The translations under genes and the position numbers were made by a program. Shown piece by piece: positions 18,887-27,760 of a stretch of 64,000 nucleotides of DNA. The notes below the pieces were generated by a model. It made no database searches, was not told the origin of the DNA, and saw only the letters and a list, made by a program, of their open reading frames with translations. Source of the stretch: Hahellaceae bacterium. GTDB taxonomy: Bacteria; Pseudomonadota; Gammaproteobacteria; Pseudomonadales; Oleiphilaceae. The stretch lies in NCBI GenBank assembly GCA_016744695.1, contig JADGDV010000003.1:62001-126000 (forward strand). Reading direction: 5' to 3'. Numbering within the stretch: position 1 is the stretch's first letter; each line of letters starts with the position of its first letter.

Positions 18887-20194
18887 TTAGCTACTGAGGT
18901 GCTCTACACGAATACGAACAACCTTACCTTCAATTTCACTTAAGGCTTCGATTTGTTCAATCGCTACATTTATATTCTTCTCTTTAACTTCATGAGTCAG
19001 CATGATCATGGGTATTTTACCATCTTGAAGCTCAGACTCTTTTTGCATGACTGATTCAATATTAATACCCTGCTCGCTTAGAATTGAAGCGACTTTTGCT
19101 AGAACGCCAGAATGATCGCTAGCCAGTATTCGCAAATAGTAAGCAGATACAATCTCATCTATAGGCAAAACACTTAAGTCGGTTATTTTTTCAGGACTAA
19201 ACCCAAGGTACGGAACCATCACACCAGCATCGACATTAATTGCACGAGCGATATCAACAACATCAGCTATAACCGCAGACGCCGTCGCCTCAGAGCCGGC
19301 TCCCGCACCGTAATACAGTGTTTGACCAACCGCATCACCGTCTACAAGCACCGAATTCATAACCCCATCAACTTTAGCCAATAATTGTTTCTCAGGCACA
19401 AGTGTTGGGTGAACACGCAATTCAAATCCATCTTTATGTAATCGAGTAATGCCTAAATGCTTAATACGGTAACCAAGCTCTTCAGCATATTCAACATCAG
19501 CCGTTGATAACTGACTAATGCCTTCTGTATATGCTGAATCAAACTGTAGTGGCACACCAAAAGCAGCTGACGCCATAATAGTTAGCTTATGAGCCGCATC
19601 AATACCTTCCACATCAAATGTAGGGTCAGCCTCTGCGTAACCAAGATCCTGAGCCTCTTTGAGAACATCAGCGAAGTCACGGCCTTTATCTTTCATCTCT
19701 GTAAGGATGAAATTACCCGTCCCATTAATAATACCTGCCAACCAATTAATCTTATTTGCAGCCATCCCCTCGCGCAGTGCTTTTATAATGGGAATACCCC
19801 CAGCTACTGCAGCTTCGTATGCGACGGTGACATTTTTTTCAGCAGCGGCTGCAAAGATTTCATTACCATGTACAGCAATTAAGGCCTTATTAGCGGTAAC
19901 GACATGTTTGCCATTCTCAATCGCCTTGAGAACTAACTCTTTCGCAACATCATAGCCACCGATTAACTCGATCACGACATCAACTTCAGGGTTACAAACC
20001 ACATCAAACACATCGGTAGTGAAATCAACTCCAGCAAGGTCGCAGTTATCTTTCAGGCGACGAGAACCAACCTGAATAACTTCAATAGAGCACCCCGCAC
20101 GCCCAGCAATAGATTCCGCATTACGCTTAAGAATATTAACCGCGCCACTTGCGACAGTACCAAGACCACATATACCTAATTTTACCGGTTTCAA
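18887..20194 (-). CDS. hom: Homoserine dehydrogenase with C-terminal ACT domain
   Basis: Reduces aspartate semialdehyde to homoserine. Seen: NAD(P)-binding GICGLGTVASGAVN at the N-terminus, AYEAAVAGGIPII and the catalytic-lysine region AQDLGYAEADPTFDVEG, and a C-terminal ACT domain (YYLRILASDHSGVLAKVASI) that in this family mediates threonine feedback inhibition. I place the start at TTG 20194 because GAGG lies eight bases upstream and this gives 435 residues, the family length (Pseudomonas 434). In-frame alternatives are GTG 20218 and ATG 20254. A TTG start is inferred. Confidence 0.95.
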   Translation of the reverse strand: MKPVKLGICGLGTVASGAVNILKRNAESIAGRAGCSIEVIQVGSRRLKDNCDLAGVDFTTDVFDVVCNPEVDVVIELIGGYDVAKELVLKAIENGKHVVTANKALIAVHGNEIFAAAAEKNVTVAYEAAVAGGIPIIKALREGMAANKINWLAGIINGTGNFILTEMKDKGRDFADVLKEAQDLGYAEADPTFDVEGIDAAHKLTIMASAAFGVPLQFDSAYTEGISQLSTADVEYAEELGYRIKHLGITRLHKDGFELRVHPTLVPEKQLLAKVDGVMNSVLVDGDAVGQTLYYGAGAGSEATASAVIADVVDIARAINVDAGVMVPYLGFSPEKITDLSVLPIDEIVSAYYLRILASDHSGVLAKVASILSEQGINIESVMQKESELQDGKIPMIMLTHEVKEKNINVAIEQIEALSEIEGKVVRIRVEHLSS

Positions 20195-20441
20195 ACCTGT
20201 TACCTCACCCAAATTCACTTTATAAAAAAATACCGTGCCGCCAGACAAATACAAGTAACTTGATCATCACAGCGTAATTACATTCACCAGCCGAGCATAC
20301 TATATCTTTTTGATAAAGAAAAAAACTCGGCTGATAGCTGAATGACAATTCATACAAAAAAGTTGCAACTTAGTTGCTTAACACTACGCTATAGAAAGAC
20401 ACATTTAAACTTCACAAATAATAAAAGATATGATTCAAACA

Positions 20442-20681
20442 ATGAAATCGAAACAATCACACTACCGGCCAACCTTATTCTTATCAACAGTTATAGTGGT
20501 AACAAGCCTACTCACTGGATGTGATGGGAAAAATTCTTTCTCGGCTTATAGTAACTATGATTTGAAGGGCGCCCATGCAATCTGCAAGTCTAAAGACTTA
20601 TCTCCTAGCGGCGCCCAACGATGCAGGAATATAGAAAAGGAATGCAATAACAGAAAAGAAGATAGTGGCTTTAGGTGCTAG
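20442..20681 (+). CDS. Small predicted lipoprotein, unknown function
   Basis: 79 residues from ATG 20442 (an in-frame ATG at 20430 adds four). N-terminal basic residues, a hydrophobic core (LFLSTVIVVTSLL) and lipobox LLTGC give a typical signal peptidase II signal with Cys near residue 26; the mature part has four more cysteines and no domain I recognise. It is the only plus-strand gene in a long minus-strand block and separates dsbC from hom, which are neighbours in Pseudomonas. No strong ribosome site is visible, so existence as a gene rests on the convincing lipoprotein signal. Confidence 0.55.
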   Translation: MKSKQSHYRPTLFLSTVIVVTSLLTGCDGKNSFSAYSNYDLKGAHAICKSKDLSPSGAQRCRNIEKECNNRKEDSGFRC

Positions 20682-20704
20682 AGCGCGACCTGCCCCCAGC
20701 CTTA

Positions 20705-21442
20705 CTACAAGACACCAAGCTGCTTAGCTAACACCTTAGCTGGCGCATAACCTGGCAACATTTTACCTGACGACAAAACAATAGCCGGCGTACCACTCAC
20801 CCCTACTTTTTTCCCTAACTTTAAATGACTAGCCACTGGATTCTCACAGCGTTTAGTAGGAATAACCTGCCCATTCTTCGCCTTAGTCATTGCTGCTTGC
20901 GGGTCATCAGCACACCATGCCGATACGACTTTATTGTATGAAGTAGAGCCTACACCCGCTCTCGGATAAGCTAGATAATCAACCCTAACACCCATTGCAT
21001 TTAACTGTGGTATCTCCTGATGTAGCTTCCGACAATACCCGCAATCTATATCTGTGAACACAGTAATTGTCGCTTTAGTCTCCCCTGTTGGGATAAAAGA
21101 CATTTTCTCAATTTCAGGAACCGCCGCAAGCAACTCCGCACGCTGAACCTCTCTTTTCTGCTCAGAAACATTGGTTATTTTATGCCCTTCAAGCTGATAG
21201 ATTTCACCTGCTACAATGTATTTTCCTGTAGCTGAAACCAATAAAGGCTGGTCATTATTAGATGACACCTCATAAAGACCATCAACGGGTGTTTTTTCTA
21301 TAGTATCAATGTCTAAAGCTGGCAATGCAGCACCCAGCTGAGCTCTTATCTGCTTTTCGACTTCTTCACTCACTCCACCATCAGCCGCTAAAACAGTGAA
21401 TGACGAAGCAAGTAGTACCACACCTAATATTCTGAAAAACAT
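20705..21442 (-). CDS. dsbC: Thiol:disulfide interchange protein DsbC
   Basis: Periplasmic disulfide isomerase that reshuffles wrongly paired cysteines. 245 residues with a signal peptide (about residues 1-19, cut after VLAADG region), an N-terminal dimerisation domain (about 20-95) and a thioredoxin-fold domain with active site CGYC (near residue 124) and cis-proline motif GVSGTPAIV (near residue 215). A second cysteine pair (WCADD ... RCENP) is also typical of DsbC. Reduced by DsbD, which is not in the window. It precedes hom in the usual Pseudomonas order. Confidence 0.96.
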   Translation of the reverse strand: MFFRILGVVLLASSFTVLAADGGVSEEVEKQIRAQLGAALPALDIDTIEKTPVDGLYEVSSNNDQPLLVSATGKYIVAGEIYQLEGHKITNVSEQKREVQRAELLAAVPEIEKMSFIPTGETKATITVFTDIDCGYCRKLHQEIPQLNAMGVRVDYLAYPRAGVGSTSYNKVVSAWCADDPQAAMTKAKNGQVIPTKRCENPVASHLKLGKKVGVSGTPAIVLSSGKMLPGYAPAKVLAKQLGVL

Positions 21443-21546
21443 TTCACTTTCCTGTTTAGAATTATAATAGATAATTTGACCGTAATATAACCACGAAAGT
21501 TCCCTTTGATTCTATTACTATTATGTAATATACAAAAAACAAGCAC

Positions 21547-21577
21547 AAAAAAAGGTAGCTTATAGCTACCTTTTTTT
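21547..21577 (-). terminator. Rho-independent terminator after rplS
   Basis: GGTAGCT (21554-21560), 3-base loop, AGCTACC (21564-21570), flanked by A7 and T7, so it can act on both strands. It ends the rpsP-rimM-trmD-rplS operon 18 bases past the rplS stop. Confidence 0.88.
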
Positions 21578-21594
21578 GAATCCTAACTTGGCGC

Positions 21595-21951
21595 TTAGCC
21601 CAGCTTCTCTTTAATACGAGCAGCCTTACCACTAAGATCACGAAGGTAGTATAGTTTCGCCTGACGCACATCACCACGACGCTTAACAGTGATGCTATCA
21701 ATTAGCTTACTGAAAGTCTGGAATGTTCTCTCTACACCAACACCGTAAGAAATCTTACGAACAGTGAAAGAAGAGTTTAAGCCACGGTTACGTTTAGCAA
21801 TCACAACACCTTCATATGCCTGAAGACGCTCACGAGTACCCTCTTTAACCTTAACCTGTACAACCACAGTATCACCTGGGCCAAACTCAGGTATTTCTTT
21901 TGTCATTTGCTCAGTTTCAATCTGAGTAATGATATTATTCTTGCTGCTCAT
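21595..21951 (-). CDS. rplS: 50S ribosomal protein L19
   Basis: 118 residues, the standard size. [20 protein letters not shown] and the [18 protein letters not shown] stretch are typical of L19, which sits at the 30S-50S interface. Last gene of the rpsP-rimM-trmD-rplS operon, 38 bases after trmD, followed by a strong terminator. Confidence 0.98.
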   Translation of the reverse strand: MSSKNNIITQIETEQMTKEIPEFGPGDTVVVQVKVKEGTRERLQAYEGVVIAKRNRGLNSSFTVRKISYGVGVERTFQTFSKLIDSITVKRRGDVRQAKLYYLRDLSGKAARIKEKLG

Positions 21952-21989
21952 CGTTTGCTCCTAAGAAAAAGCGGTTAAATCCGGTCGAG

Positions 21990-22736
21990 CTAGCCGGAAG
22001 CACTCTGCTCGCGGACAAACTCTTCTAACAATCCCTTCTCTTCTTCTGAAAGTGCTTTACCTTCAAGTAGATCAGGGCGTCGTTGCCATGTTCTTCCCAG
22101 TGACTGTTTTAATCGCCACTGTCTAATTTTTTCATGATGCCCCCCTACCAGCACATCCGGCACAGACTCCCCCTGAAAAACTTCAGGTCTCGTATAATGC
22201 GGACAATCGAGCAAGCCTTCATAAAAAGAGTCTTGCACAGCCGATTGGTTATGCCCCAGTACATCGGGGATCAAACGGGCAACAGCATCAATGACTGTTA
22301 TAGCGGCTAACTCTCCACCACTTAAAACAAAGTCGCCTAAAGACCACTCTTCGTCGATTTCTGCCTTTATCAAACGTTCATCAACACCTTCGTAACGACC
22401 AGCAACCAAAATTATTTTTTTGATGCTTGCCAAGTGCTGAACACCCGCCTGATCCAACCTCTTACCTTGGGGTGATAAATAAATCACCCTAACACCATCA
22501 CCTGCAGCCTGTTTGGCTGCCGTTATTGCGTCTTGCAAAGGTTGGACTTTCATTAACATCCCAGGACCGCCACCATAAGGCCTGTCATCAACAGTCCGAT
22601 GACGATCATGAGTAAAATCTCTTGGATTCCAACTATGGAATTCCATGATCCGGTTTTTAAATGCTCTGCCTGTTACACCATAATCGGTAACAGCCCGAAA
22701 CATTTCTGGAAACAGAGTAACTGCTCCAATCCACAC
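21990..22736 (-). CDS. trmD: tRNA (guanine-37-N1)-methyltransferase TrmD
   Basis: SPOUT-class enzyme making m1G37 in tRNAs with G36, preventing +1 frameshifts. 248 residues. Seen: N-terminal [25 protein letters not shown], and the knotted SAM site [13 protein letters not shown] and [10 protein letters not shown]. Only 3 bases after the rimM stop, in the conserved rpsP-rimM-trmD-rplS operon. Confidence 0.98.
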   Translation of the reverse strand: MWIGAVTLFPEMFRAVTDYGVTGRAFKNRIMEFHSWNPRDFTHDRHRTVDDRPYGGGPGMLMKVQPLQDAITAAKQAAGDGVRVIYLSPQGKRLDQAGVQHLASIKKIILVAGRYEGVDERLIKAEIDEEWSLGDFVLSGGELAAITVIDAVARLIPDVLGHNQSAVQDSFYEGLLDCPHYTRPEVFQGESVPDVLVGGHHEKIRQWRLKQSLGRTWQRRPDLLEGKALSEEEKGLLEEFVREQSASG

Positions 22737-22739
22737 GGC

Positions 22740-23267
22740 TTAAAACTCCGGATCCCAATCCACCGTAATGGTTTTTTCTTCAAGATCAATGTCGCTTACT
22801 ACTTGGCCAGGAAGGTAAGGTATCAGGCGCTCTTTCTTAGCATCGCCACGATCCCCCTTAACTACCATCACGTCATTCGACCCGGTCTCAATAAAGTGAC
22901 TTAACGTCCCTAAATCTTGCCCTTCAACAGTTTTCACTGAGAGGCCTTCTAACTGATACCAGTAGTATTCGCCATCTTCAAGCTTAGGTAACTCATCTGT
23001 TGCAACCGAAATAAACGATCCACAAAATTCTTGAGCTAACTCTCTATCATCACAACCTTCAAGACATGCAACCAAGCCCTTACCGTGCTTTTTGCCTGTA
23101 GACAGATTAACCACCTTCTCTACGCCATTTTTCTTTAAGGTCCAACGGCGATACTGAAGTATGCTTTCTATAGGATCAGTAAAAGAATAAACCTTTACCC
23201 ATCCTTTAACACCATAGACTGAGGTTATCTTACCAAGAACCGTCTCATTGTTATCGCTACGATTCAT
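22740..23267 (-). CDS. rimM: Ribosome maturation factor RimM
   Basis: 30S assembly factor that binds S19 and supports 16S head maturation. 175 residues: N-terminal RimM domain (LGKITSVYGVKGWVKVYSFTD, residues 12-32) and C-terminal PRC-barrel (about residues 98-172, YYWYQLEGLSV). Standard neighbours rpsP and trmD. Confidence 0.97.
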   Translation of the reverse strand: MNRSDNNETVLGKITSVYGVKGWVKVYSFTDPIESILQYRRWTLKKNGVEKVVNLSTGKKHGKGLVACLEGCDDRELAQEFCGSFISVATDELPKLEDGEYYWYQLEGLSVKTVEGQDLGTLSHFIETGSNDVMVVKGDRGDAKKERLIPYLPGQVVSDIDLEEKTITVDWDPEF

Positions 23268-23341
23268 GTCTTCCCCTGCCTACTGTATAGATTCTGAATA
23301 CTGTCTGAACATTACTTAATAGTCTGACTTAATATTTCAGA

Positions 23342-23584
23342 TTAAGCCTGAACTTCTTTTAATAACTTTGCTACACGCTCTGAAGTTGTGGCACCTTGCC
23401 CCAACCAGAACTTAACACGCTCACTATCTACACGTAGACGTTCTTCCTGTCCACGAGCGATAGGGTTAAAAAACCCAACGCGTTCAATGTAACGACCGTC
23501 GCGTGCATTGCGACTATCTGTGACTGACAAGTGGTAAAACGGGCGTTTTTTAGAGCCGCCACGAGCTAAACGGATTGTAACCAT
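23342..23584 (-). CDS. rpsP: 30S ribosomal protein S16
   Basis: 80 residues from ATG 23584 ([19 protein letters not shown]), the exact family opening. The frame stays open 18 codons upstream, but those residues have no counterpart in S16 proteins, so the longer reading is rejected. First gene of the rpsP-rimM-trmD-rplS operon. Confidence 0.98.
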   Translation of the reverse strand: MVTIRLARGGSKKRPFYHLSVTDSRNARDGRYIERVGFFNPIARGQEERLRVDSERVKFWLGQGATTSERVAKLLKEVQA

Positions 23585-23652
23585 TTCGCTAAGTATCCTA
23601 TAAATGCTGTTAACAACCACACAACATTTGTATGGCATTCGAAAGGGCGCAT

Positions 23653-23681
23653 ATTCTAGTCAAAAACAAACCAATTGGAAA
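23653..23681 (-). promoter_or_regulatory. Candidate sigma-70 promoter of rpsP
   Basis: On the minus strand TTTCCA (23676-23681), a 17-base spacer and TAGAAT (23653-23658). It would start transcription about 62 bases before the rpsP ATG. Weak -35 but good -10 and spacing. Confidence 0.4.
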
Positions 23682-23798
23682 CCCATAATTTGTTTTTTTA
23701 TTAAAAAATGTACCTTATTTTTAATAATGCCATCGAAAAAAGACATGAAAATCGATTTTCGAAAGCAATTTTAAACTTTTAAAGCTGTTAAAACGAAA

Positions 23799-25181
23799 CT
23801 ACATACGACCCATCGGAGGAAATCCACCACCACCCGGCGGCATCATCCCTTTCATGCCTCGCATCATATTCGCCATACCACCTTTTTTACTGAACTTCTT
23901 CATCATTTTTTGCATTTGTTTATGCTGTTTCAGAAGCCTATTCACATCCTGTATCTGCGTACCCGAACCTGTCGCAATACGACGTTTCCTGGGGTTATTT
24001 ATCACATCAGGATAACGCCTCTCATGCGGAGTCATAGAGGAGATCATGGCCTCCATTTGCCCTAAGGACTTATCATTAACTTGCTGCTGCGCTGCCTGAG
24101 CCATCTGCCCCATTCCTGGCAACTTATCAAGAAGGCCACCTACTCCTCCCATATTCTTCATCTGCAATAACTGATCACGAAAATCTTCAAGATCAAAACT
24201 TTTACCTTTTTTGATCTTTTTTGTGAGTTTATCAGCCTTCGCCTTATCAAGATTACGCTCAGCATCTTCTATAAGTGTTAGAACGTCACCCATTCCAAGA
24301 ATACGTGAAGCAACACGATCCGGATAAAAAGGCTCTAGGGCATCAGTTTTTTCACCAACACCCATAAACTTAATTGGCTTACCAGTAATTGCACGAACCG
24401 ATAATGCAGCACCACCTCGGGCATCACCATCAGTTTTAGTAAGTACAACGCCTGTCAAAGGCAAAGCATCATTAAATGCCTTTGCAGTATTAGCTGCATC
24501 TTGCCCTGTCATCGCATCAACGACGAACAAAGTCTCAACAGGTGTAATAGAAGAGTGTAGAGCCTTAATCTCACCCATCATCGCATCATCGATATGCAGC
24601 CTACCTGCCGTATCAACAATAACTACATCCATAAACTGCTTCTTGGCAGCATCAATAGCCATATTTGCTATATCAACGGGCTTTTGCTCAGTAGTACTTG
24701 GGAAAAACTCAACCCCCACCTCTGAAGCCAATGTTTCTAGCTGCTTTATCGCTGCAGGTCGATAAACATCAGCACTCACCACCATTACTTTTTTCTTTTC
24801 TCGCTCCCTCAGGTACCGAGCAAGCTTTGCAACCGTAGTTGTTTTACCCGCACCTTGCAAACCCGCCATCATTATTACAGCAGGAGGCTGGGCAGATAAA
24901 TCAAGAGACTCGCACGTGTCCCCCATTACCTTAACAAGCTCAGCATCTACAATACGGATAAACTCTTGCCCAGGAGATAAGCTACGCATTACCTCCTGGC
25001 CAACCGACCTAAGCTTGACCTTCTCAACAAACTCTTTAACGACAGGAAGCGCTACGTCAGCCTCTAGCAAGGCCATCCTTACTTCTCTGAGCGTGTCTTT
25101 AATATTATCTTCAGTTAGCTTGGCTTGCCCTTTTATTTTCTGAAGGCTGCCAGAAAGTCGATCGGTTAAATTTTCAAACAT
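23799..25181 (-). CDS. ffh: Signal recognition particle protein Ffh
   Basis: GTPase that with 4.5S RNA targets nascent membrane proteins to FtsY. 460 residues from ATG 25181 (MFENLTDRLSGSL); an in-frame TTG at 25202 is less likely. Seen: helical N domain, P-loop GLQGAGKTTT (about residue 107), DTAGRLH, TKTDGDARGG, and a methionine-rich M domain whose tail (KMMKKFSKKGGMANMMRG) binds signal sequences and RNA. Next to the rpsP operon and divergent from ypjD, as in Pseudomonas. Confidence 0.98.
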   Translation of the reverse strand: MFENLTDRLSGSLQKIKGQAKLTEDNIKDTLREVRMALLEADVALPVVKEFVEKVKLRSVGQEVMRSLSPGQEFIRIVDAELVKVMGDTCESLDLSAQPPAVIMMAGLQGAGKTTTVAKLARYLREREKKKVMVVSADVYRPAAIKQLETLASEVGVEFFPSTTEQKPVDIANMAIDAAKKQFMDVVIVDTAGRLHIDDAMMGEIKALHSSITPVETLFVVDAMTGQDAANTAKAFNDALPLTGVVLTKTDGDARGGAALSVRAITGKPIKFMGVGEKTDALEPFYPDRVASRILGMGDVLTLIEDAERNLDKAKADKLTKKIKKGKSFDLEDFRDQLLQMKNMGGVGGLLDKLPGMGQMAQAAQQQVNDKSLGQMEAMISSMTPHERRYPDVINNPRKRRIATGSGTQIQDVNRLLKQHKQMQKMMKKFSKKGGMANMMRGMKGMMPPGGGGFPPMGRM

Positions 25182-25395
25182 AATGCGTCTCGTTGATTCC
25201 AAAATGCTGCGAACGGAGCATTATAACCGAGACGTTCAAACAAAACACTGACTTTCAAACAAAACAAGCGCACGCGCACAATGCCACTTTTTTTACAGCC
25301 ATTTTTAAAAGCTTTGATATGAAACAGTACACAGATTACCTGATGACTGGTAACCTATATCAGTTATAGTATTTGCAAACTCCCCACGGACTTAT

Positions 25396-26190
25396 ATGAA
25401 CATACTTTTTTTTGGGCTCATATCAATCGTATTATACGGGCTAGGAACCAGCTACCAAGCATTGGTCTATTTTCATAAACTACCCCCAAAACCTTTTTTT
25501 GCGCTACTAATAGGCTTAATTGCCGCAGCCGCACATAGCACAATGACTTACGGCTTAGTTTCAGCTAGCGGAGGCTTAGATCTTAGTTTTTTCAACGCAT
25601 CCTCCTTGTTCGCCAGCCTAATTGTTGCAATACTTTTAATCATCAGTGTACAAAGGCCCACGCAAAATCTATTTCTAATTGCATACCCTATCGCTATAAC
25701 CAGCATAATATGCGCTCTTATTTTTGAAGCAAATCAAGAACAACTAACCTACGCAAACTCAGGTATTCTTTCACATATTATTCTCTCGATCCTGGCATAC
25801 AGCGTATTCACTCTATCGGCAGGTCAAGCGACGCTACTCTACCTACAAAATAAACAACTAAAAACCAACTATACAAGCCTGCTAATTAGAAACCTACCCC
25901 CACTCCAAACTATGGAGTCGCTTCTATTTGAAATGATATGGACAGGCCTAATCCTCCTAACTCTCGGCATAGTTAGCGGGGCAATTTTTATTGATAATTT
26001 ATTCGCCCAGCACCTCGCACACAAAACGATTCTATCTGTTATTGCGTGGTGTATTTTTGCCGCATTATTAATAGGCCGAAAGCTAAAAGGTTGGCGCGGA
26101 ATAACCGCAAGCAAATGGACATTATGGGGATGCCTATTTTTAATGTTGAGCTATTTCGGAAGTAAGCTGGTGATTGAAATCATCCTCTAA
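25396..26190 (+). CDS. CcsA/YpjD-like inner-membrane protein
   Basis: 264-residue protein with about eight TM segments, a member of the cytochrome c assembly (CcsA/CcmC-like) membrane family known as YpjD in E. coli. True function unknown; the ffh-ypjD-corB arrangement is conserved in gammaproteobacteria. Histidines within or near TM segments (HSTMTYGLVSASGG, SGILSHIILSILAYS) match those of the family. Divergent from ffh with about 215 bases between, and followed by the CorB-like gene on the same strand. Confidence 0.85.
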   Translation: MNILFFGLISIVLYGLGTSYQALVYFHKLPPKPFFALLIGLIAAAAHSTMTYGLVSASGGLDLSFFNASSLFASLIVAILLIISVQRPTQNLFLIAYPIAITSIICALIFEANQEQLTYANSGILSHIILSILAYSVFTLSAGQATLLYLQNKQLKTNYTSLLIRNLPPLQTMESLLFEMIWTGLILLTLGIVSGAIFIDNLFAQHLAHKTILSVIAWCIFAALLIGRKLKGWRGITASKWTLWGCLFLMLSYFGSKLVIEIIL

Positions 26191-26263
26191 TGCCGTAAAC
26201 CCTTGACAGAGCAAGCAATCACACATAACCTTCGATTTTAAATCAGTAAGAGCAACCAACACA

Positions 26264-27541
26264 TTGAACAACAGCTCAACCGAGTTATTATTTTTTATCC
26301 TATTTATACTCATCATTCTCTCTGGCTTTTTTTCAGGCTCAGAAACTGGAATGATGTCACTCAACCGATACCGGCTAAAGCACTTAACTCGTAACGGGCA
26401 CAAAGGCGCACAAAGGGCCAGTAGACTCCTGCAAAGAACAGACCAGCTAATTGGCGTCATACTTATTGGCAACAACTTTGTTAACATCTTTGCATCATCT
26501 ATAGCGACAATCATTGCACTCCGATTATGGGGGGATGCAGGCATCGCCATCGCCACCGCACTACTTACTGTAGTCATCCTTATTTTTGCAGAGGTTACAC
26601 CAAAGACGCTCGCAGCACGCTACCCTGAAAAATTTGCATTCCCCGCATCTCTCGCCCTCACTCCATTACTCAAAATACTTTACCCTCTAGTATGGAGCAC
26701 AAACCTGATAACAAATAATATACTCAGGTTATTTGGCATCAAAAAAAATAGCGGCAACACAGACAACCTTAGTCGCGAAGAGTTAAGAACACTGGTTAAT
26801 GAGGCCGGAGCACTTATCCCTAAAAAACACCAAGATATGCTCGTAGGTATTCTCGACCTTGAGAAAGTGACCGTAAATGACATTATGGTACCCAGGAACG
26901 AGATTGCAGGCATTGATATCAACGATGACTTTTCCGACATCATCAACCAAATCCAATCAAGCCAACATACCCGCATCCCGGTTTACAAAGGTGATATAAA
27001 CAACATTATAGGACTGCTTCATCTTCGAAATATTTCTCGTGTTTTATCACAAAAATCCCCAGATACCACATCCTTACTCCAAGAGTGTCATGAACCTTAC
27101 TTTATCCCAGAGAGCACGCCTCTTCACACCCAGCTTATTAATTTTCAAAAAGAAAAAAAACGTATAGGGATTGTAGTAGATGAGTATGGAGACATTATTG
27201 GCATAGCAACAATGGAAGATATACTCGAAGAAATTGTCGGCGAATTTACCACCGACTTTTCAAGTAGTAGCTCAGATATCACCCCACAAAAAGACGGTAG
27301 CTACATCATTGATGGTTCTGCAACCATCCGATCTATCAACAAAGCATTATCCTGGAACCTGCCTATTAACGGGCCAAAAACACTCAACGGCCTCATAACA
27401 GAAGCACTCGAATCAATACCAGACACCAGTGTCTGCTTAAAACTACACAACCATCAGGTGGAAATCAGACAAATTAAAGACAACATTGTAAAGACAGCAC
27501 GCATTTCACATCCCATGCCCCTTAAGAAAATAATCAATTAA
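26264..27541 (+). CDS. CNNM/CorB-CorC-type transporter (DUF21, two CBS, CorC_HlyC)
   Basis: 425-residue membrane protein. DUF21/CNNM domain (about residues 10-180) with GFFSGSETGMMSLNRYRL, then a CBS pair beginning DIMVPRNEIAGID (about residue 207), then a CorC_HlyC domain at the C-terminus (about 345-420). Family members mediate Mg2+/Co2+ transport, often efflux; E. coli YfjD (CorB) is the nearest guess from position beside ypjD and ffh. The start used is TTG 26264; no good ribosome site is visible, so the start is uncertain. Confidence 0.9.
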   Translation: MNNSSTELLFFILFILIILSGFFSGSETGMMSLNRYRLKHLTRNGHKGAQRASRLLQRTDQLIGVILIGNNFVNIFASSIATIIALRLWGDAGIAIATALLTVVILIFAEVTPKTLAARYPEKFAFPASLALTPLLKILYPLVWSTNLITNNILRLFGIKKNSGNTDNLSREELRTLVNEAGALIPKKHQDMLVGILDLEKVTVNDIMVPRNEIAGIDINDDFSDIINQIQSSQHTRIPVYKGDINNIIGLLHLRNISRVLSQKSPDTTSLLQECHEPYFIPESTPLHTQLINFQKEKKRIGIVVDEYGDIIGIATMEDILEEIVGEFTTDFSSSSSDITPQKDGSYIIDGSATIRSINKALSWNLPINGPKTLNGLITEALESIPDTSVCLKLHNHQVEIRQIKDNIVKTARISHPMPLKKIIN

Positions 27542-27673
27542 ACGTGCAAAACGTCCAGTTTTTGCAAAAAAATGCAAAAAAATGAACGTTTAAGAACCGC
27601 ATTGTGTTTTTTTGTTACTAATTATTGCTATACTTACTCAAAGTTTGATTTTTAAAAAAATCTCTGCTAAGTA

Positions 27674-27693
27674 GTTGTTAAGCACTTAACAAC
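27674..27693. promoter_or_regulatory. Perfect palindrome upstream of the DUF1631 gene
   Basis: GTTGTTAAG-CA-CTTAACAAC, nine-base arms around two bases, 68 bases before the ATG at 27761. The tight spacing suits a dimeric DNA-binding protein rather than a terminator, and no T-tract follows. The regulator is unknown. Confidence 0.5.
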
Positions 27694-27760
27694 AGCAACG
27701 CAATAAATACGGTGAGCTTGGCATAATAAACAGGCTGAGAGTCGTCCACGGGAGCATTTA

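Noticed and set aside
20342-20524. 60-codon plus-strand frame before the small lipoprotein
   Set aside because: Overlaps the lipoprotein frame, which has a clear lipobox; this one has no features.
23747-23760. Palindrome GAAAATCGATTTTC downstream of ffh
   Set aside because: AT-rich self-complementary run with no gap and no clear role; could be part of a weak ffh terminator or chance.
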